Assembly (NCBI GenBank): GCA_001642005.1
Contig: LWCA01000074.1
Span: 1-60,819 of the forward strand
DNA length: 60,819 nt
Reading direction: 5' to 3'
Source of the DNA: Intoshia linei
Lineage: Eukaryota; Orthonectida; Rhopaluridae
Part shown: positions 58,101 to 60,819 of the stretch, piece after piece
How the letters are laid out: each line of letters begins with the position of its first letter
How positions within the stretch are numbered: position 1 is the first letter of the stretch
Made by a program: the position numbers and the translations under genes
Notes under the pieces: model-generated
Databases searched by the model: none
What the model saw: only the letters and a program-made list of their open reading frames with translations
Told to the model about the DNA's origin: nothing

Positions 58101-59165
58101 AAATAAAAAATAAAGGAGAGGCTAAATCAATGACATTAATATCATTACAATACAAAGTCAAATTTACCAATGTTGATCCAAATGTTGGTAGTTTAGGTGG
58201 TAATTATTAGAATTATGATAGTTTAAAAACACAGTTTGGGTCAAATCAGTAAATTTTTATATGTGAATTATTTGGACTGATTTTGTCAGATTTGAGGATT
58301 CTTAGTCATTGGAAATGACTTATCGCACTCAAAAGCTAATAATTTTTTAATTTGTACATTTTTGTAAAATTAGTAACCTGACCATTTTTGATTTTGAAGA
58401 TATATTAACAAAATCAGAAAATTCAAGAGTTTAAAATCCTCAAAAAGGGGTGCCAGAAAATTGTTGAATAAAAATCATTTTACGGCTATATTTTTTAATC
58501 TTCAATTGTTTCAAAAATAAAATTAAATTAATGTCAAATTTTGTTTATTAATTTGATAATATTTTAATATGTAAATATTAACATTCGTCAAAAAACGAAA
58601 ATAGAGTGATGATTATATTCGTAATGGATTCACATAAATAAATAATATTGAGTAATCGGACTAACCACAGTTTTTTATGTTGAAAGCTTTTTTCTAATTC
58701 ACATTTAAAGTCATTGCATCTATCAGTTGTTGTTACTATAGTTACTACCGTAGACCCAGAAATTCAATTTCATGTAAGTAAAGAATACAAAAATTATTTT
58801 TGAACAATAAAATAAAAATTTGTGTGTGGCGTTAGTATTAAATTAGTTTAGATAAAATTAAATAATTAAAATTGTAGCAGTTTCGTAATTTAAAGAAAAA
58901 ATAATTCTGAAAAAGTTTTTTTCTGCGAACCGTTTATCATCAATAATGAATCTCATTAATAATTATTTACAACATTATTTTAAATATTATATTTATGTAT
59001 GTTCCGTTTATACTACTTTATAATATAATAGGAGGCACTCGAATTCAAATTAATGGAAGTGGATACACTTCTGATATGACTAAAGTACAAATACATGCCG
59101 GTGGAAAAATATGCAAAATTGAAACGATAACTACAACAAAAATAATATGTATCACATCACAAAAT
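46108..59165 (+). CDS. PKHD1L1: Fibrocystin-L (PKHD1L1) homologue, 5' 26 exons, incomplete at 3' end
   Basis: Exons 46108-46147, 46180-46260, 46299-46446, 46490-46601, 46658-46715, 46761-46860, 46896-46946, 49318-49397, 49435-49477, 49517-49587, 49634-49741, 49827-49919, 49997-50271, 50320-50411, 50469-50628, 51478-51751, 54245-54426, 54460-54648, 54684-54802, 56771-56922, 56963-57105, 57163-57411, 57447-57563, 57778-57883, 57927-58196 and 59032-59165 join in phase (3447 nt, 1149 codons). A signal peptide 'MNFILLLIFIEKF' leads into TIG/IPT domains ('IGGGGEVLLVITGSG'; 'DSLYPPTGLP' ... 'ITVIGRI'). A PA14 domain (about 335-500) has 'GNRGSTLEIWRG', 'GKFSGFFIPNVDGAYKFFI' and 'YYYEMLFVIKT'. Next come 'VCLGLRGFFSNTLAIKYYL', 'RWTYTCFDLRSIL' and 'EKTEVIRVVEGKSEF', and then TIGs ('VTIKGTNFD', 'GGTRIQINGSGYTSDMTKVQ'). 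Order and motifs follow the first third of human PKHD1L1 (about 4200 aa), a giant type I membrane protein of stereocilia and cell coats. The rest must lie beyond the window. Confidence 0.87.
47092..47351. mobile_element. MITE with 25-bp terminal inverted repeats (PKHD1L1 intron)
   Basis: Ends 'accgtatttttcggagtata' and 'tatactccgaaaaatacggt' are inverted repeats enclosing about 260 bp; several internal 'tataaggcgcattg' repeats also occur. Flanking TA on both sides suggests a TA target. It lies in the 2371-nt seventh intron of PKHD1L1. Confidence 0.8.
48570..49165 (+). repeat. Dispersed repeat family A, partial copy (PKHD1L1 intron 7)
   Basis: Carries 'ttgtatttatatcaactgga', 'gtgtgttaacaggacacaac', 'gtttttgacccgtaagatgt' and the end 'cacagacagacacacaaaca' followed by 'gcatattatataag'. 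Lacks the 5' half seen at 2450 and 55183. Confidence 0.7.
51833..52595. mobile_element. Non-autonomous hAT element with perfect 8-bp target duplication
   Basis: Left end 'cagtggttcccaaagtggtc', right end 'gaaaaagtttaagaaccactg' (reverse complement starts CAGTGGTTCTTAAAC). The 8-bp direct repeat 'ttttagtg' flanks both sides (51825-51832 and 52596-52603). 763 bp, no transposase. A segment around 52200-52380 resembles 41080-41240 in the SLC6 intron, so another repeat may be nested in it. It lies in intron 16 of PKHD1L1. Confidence 0.87.
52751..53880. mobile_element. Probable TIR element (PKHD1L1 intron 16)
   Basis: 'ttagggtgttaactttttta' near 52751 is mirrored by 'aaaaagttaacaccctaa' ending at 53880, and further inside 'aaaaatacagggttatacag' by 'cgtacggccctatatttttt'. 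This suggests diverged terminal repeats of a 1.13-kb element. An open frame on the minus strand (53187-53525) has no recognisable motif. The target duplication was not resolved. Confidence 0.5.
54829..55144 (+). repeat. Dispersed repeat family A, fragment ending at an N
   Basis: Starts with the 5' end of repeat A ('aggttgactgttatgtacta', 'ctctgccgagggtacatttt'), jumps at about 54937 to the interior segment ('atgcgtagatttctggggtt') and stops at the ambiguous base 55145. Its last about 200 bp are nearly identical to 56052-56262. Confidence 0.75.
55145..55145. other. Single ambiguous base (N)
   Basis: Sequence reads '...ttttttgtg N attatatttttt...'. It interrupts repeat A and is probably a contig join or consensus ambiguity; see findings. 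Confidence 0.9.
55183..56640 (+). repeat. Dispersed repeat family A, long copy (PKHD1L1 intron 19)
   Basis: Full-length relative of 2450-3910, from 'aggttgactgttatgtacta' to 'cacacagacaaacaaagaat', interrupted by an N at 56051. It makes up most of the 1968-nt intron 19 of PKHD1L1. Confidence 0.7.
56051..56051. other. Single ambiguous base (N)
   Basis: Second N in the window, 906 bp from the first and also inside repeat A, directly before the segment duplicated at 54947-55144. Confidence 0.9.
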
Positions 59166-59750
59166 GTATATTTGAAAATTATACATGTATAAAAATAATG
59201 AGTTTGTGCAGATGTTACATTCATACATGTACTACATGACATGTGGGCAATTCCATGTGAAAACGACATATGGTAGTAACCTGACCATAATCAATTTTGA
59301 TAAAAATTTGCAAAAACGATGATTAGGGCACTAAGTTTAATATTTAAAAATATTATGGATGTAACGGTTGATATGGTGAAGTTATTTACGAATATATCTA
59401 CTATCTGACGAATATTACATTATATTTTAAAAAATAAAAATGCATATTTTAAAGTTTATATTTGACTAAACAAAATTAAATATAAAATAAACTATTGATA
59501 GGAGAAATATGTAATAATATGTCTACTTTCATATTAAATTGATTTTTTTAAAATATATGAGTAATTAATATCTAATTAACACTATTAAAATTAAATGGTG
59601 TTAACTTTCGGTCTGGTTCATGAAAAATAAAATTTTATGTATCACAGTAAAGCTAGTATTGTCACAAATCTATATACAAAAAATTAGAAGAGTAATTTGT
59701 TTAGTTTTTATACTACACCTTTTATAATATTAATATTATACAAAATTGTA
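59166..59750. other. PKHD1L1 intron 26 or downstream sequence
   Basis: AT-rich; begins with a donor (AAT|GTATAT) in phase 0. No further exon was recognised before the window end. Confidence 0.5.
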
Positions 59751-60038
59751 TACAGTCAATTCTGTTATATATGAACATCCTAGAATATGAACTCAGCTCA
59801 ATATGAACAAGATAATTTTGTTTGAACAATCATTGATTGGACATTTCGAAACTTTTAATTATATTATTATCGCGATTCATATATGTTCATATTATATATT
59901 ATATACATATTATATACATACAGTATAGTATGAACATGATCAAAACCTGGTCCCTTCATATTAAATGAATATTATATTATATAAATATATTAAAATATAT
60001 TTATGAACATTGTTTATATAGAACAGAATTGAATGTAT
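59751..60038. mobile_element. pogo/Tigger-like MITE
   Basis: 'tacagtcaattctgttatat' at the left and 'atatagaacagaattgaatgta' at the right are imperfect inverted repeats ending in TA, with internal 'atgaacat' motifs in both arms. No ORF. Confidence 0.65.
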
Positions 60039-60087
60039 ATAATGTTATAATATCATAGTAACACTTTAAATTTATTGATTTAAATAA

Positions 60088-60240
60088 AGTGGCCAAGAAA
60101 AATACGTACTATCACTTTTAGTTTATTTGGTATAAATTTTAAGCCGAAAATTTTTATTCGTTATCATAGATAAGTAGTTTTGGCTTTACATTTAACACCA
60201 AATAAACTAAAATTGATAGTCGGTATTTTTTCTGGCCACT
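60088..60240. mobile_element. Short MITE with about 45-bp terminal inverted repeats
   Basis: 'agtggccaagaaaaatacgt' ... 'agtttatttggt' faces 'accaaataaact' ... 'ggtattttttctggccact'. Total 153 bp, so nearly the whole element can fold back. Confidence 0.8.
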
Positions 60241-60768
60241 CCAATTTAAAAATAAATTGAAATTACGATAAAGTTAACAATATAATTTTTGCGTTAATTT
60301 TTTTAACGTTTTTAGCCCTTAATTTCCAAAATAACAATATTACCCTCTCAAATTTTTAATATAATTATTATAACGTTATCACCAACGATCTCATAAATTT
60401 TGAATCTATTTTAACATCCATATTTAGAACTAACGTTTTTATGCCATTAATTAATAAAATACTTAAAAATGTGTTATTTTTTAAAAATTACTATGTTCTG
60501 ACAGCGCCAATGTATATTTAACAGTAAGATAATAATATTTCAATATTGCATATGGGCGTTAAAAATAAATACATTTTTTCATACAATATATAAATGTGGT
60601 CATCATGCTTTCAAAACCCTCAAAGTTTAAGGTTTTTAGGGTGATTCTTAAACTATTCAACCTTCTGGTTATTTTAATGTATATATCGTAAAAATCAAAA
60701 CGGTCCGGTTACTATTTTATAAAAATTTGTCGTTTTCACATGCTCAATAAGCATTACTCATTAGGGTG
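60241..60768. other. AT-rich sequence, no feature seen
   Basis: No exon of PKHD1L1 or other gene recognised here. Confidence 0.45.
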
Positions 60769-60819
60769 TCACATTTTTTTTAAATTTTTAGAATTTAATG
60801 GGCGGTTAGTAATCAATAT
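60769..60819. repeat. Short repeat shared with 44024-44085, cut by window end
   Basis: 'tcacattttttttaaatttt' through 'gggcggttagtaatcaat' as at 44024; the rest lies beyond the window. Confidence 0.6.

Noticed and set aside
1-60819. CRISPR arrays, prophage, operons or bacterial defence genes
   Set aside because: The genes are spliced animal genes; repeats are dispersed or terminal-inverted, with no regular spacer pattern.

Overview
The window is strongly AT-rich DNA from an animal. The genes are metazoan (an Ena/VASP protein, a NOVA-type KH protein, a fibrocystin-L homologue, an SLC6 transporter, an RGK-like Ras relative). They are split by many very short GT-AG introns, most of them 32-58 nt. 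Compact genes with tiny introns in an AT-rich, transposon-filled background would suit a reduced animal such as the orthonectid Intoshia. That placement is inference from gene style and was not confirmed by a search. I rebuilt all gene models by hand from reading frame, intron phase and splice sites.

Layout. 1-2.1 kb: decayed transposon pieces. 2.1-7.3 kb (-): a Ras/RGK-like GTPase with eroded nucleotide-binding motifs; its 4-kb last intron holds a dispersed repeat, a transposon ORF and a pogo/Tigger element carrying a hAT fragment. 8.2-9.6 kb (+): NOVA-like splicing factor with three KH domains. 9.6-13 kb: spacer with a hAT relic. 13.0-14.5 kb (-): complete nine-exon Ena/VASP. 14.8-16.8 kb (+): glucosamine-6-phosphate N-acetyltransferase (GNA1), head to head with Ena/VASP and containing a GC-AG mini-intron. 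16.8-21.6 kb: no recognisable gene. 21.6-26.6 kb (+): three unrecognised membrane-protein genes in a row. 27.5-29.6 kb: nested, dead Tc1 elements. 31.6 and 33.6 kb: two identical tRNA-Ile(AAU) genes, the second antisense inside an intron of the transporter. 32.4-42.3 kb (-): a twelve-exon SLC6 Na+/Cl- neurotransmitter or amino-acid transporter. 43.0-43.6 kb (-): a small six-cysteine secreted protein, with a second signal-peptide exon at 44.5-44.7 kb. 46.1-59.2 kb (+): the first 26 exons (1149 codons) of a fibrocystin-L (PKHD1L1) homologue that runs off the window.

The genes do not form one pathway. Several suit a small ciliated animal with nerves and muscle: an SLC6 carrier, an RGK-like protein (RGK proteins regulate Ca2+ channels), a NOVA splicing factor, actin-assembling Ena/VASP and a ciliary/coat-type giant TIG protein. 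GNA1 is housekeeping UDP-GlcNAc synthesis. The clearest architectural signal is that every intron above about 900 nt contains an identifiable mobile element or dispersed repeat, and one repeat family is present in six of these eight introns. I found no CRISPR array, operon, prophage or defence system. The least explained items are the membrane-gene trio, the degenerate RGK-like protein and the secreted six-cysteine protein. Two single-N positions flanked by near-identical sequence at 55.1 and 56.1 kb suggest an assembly join.
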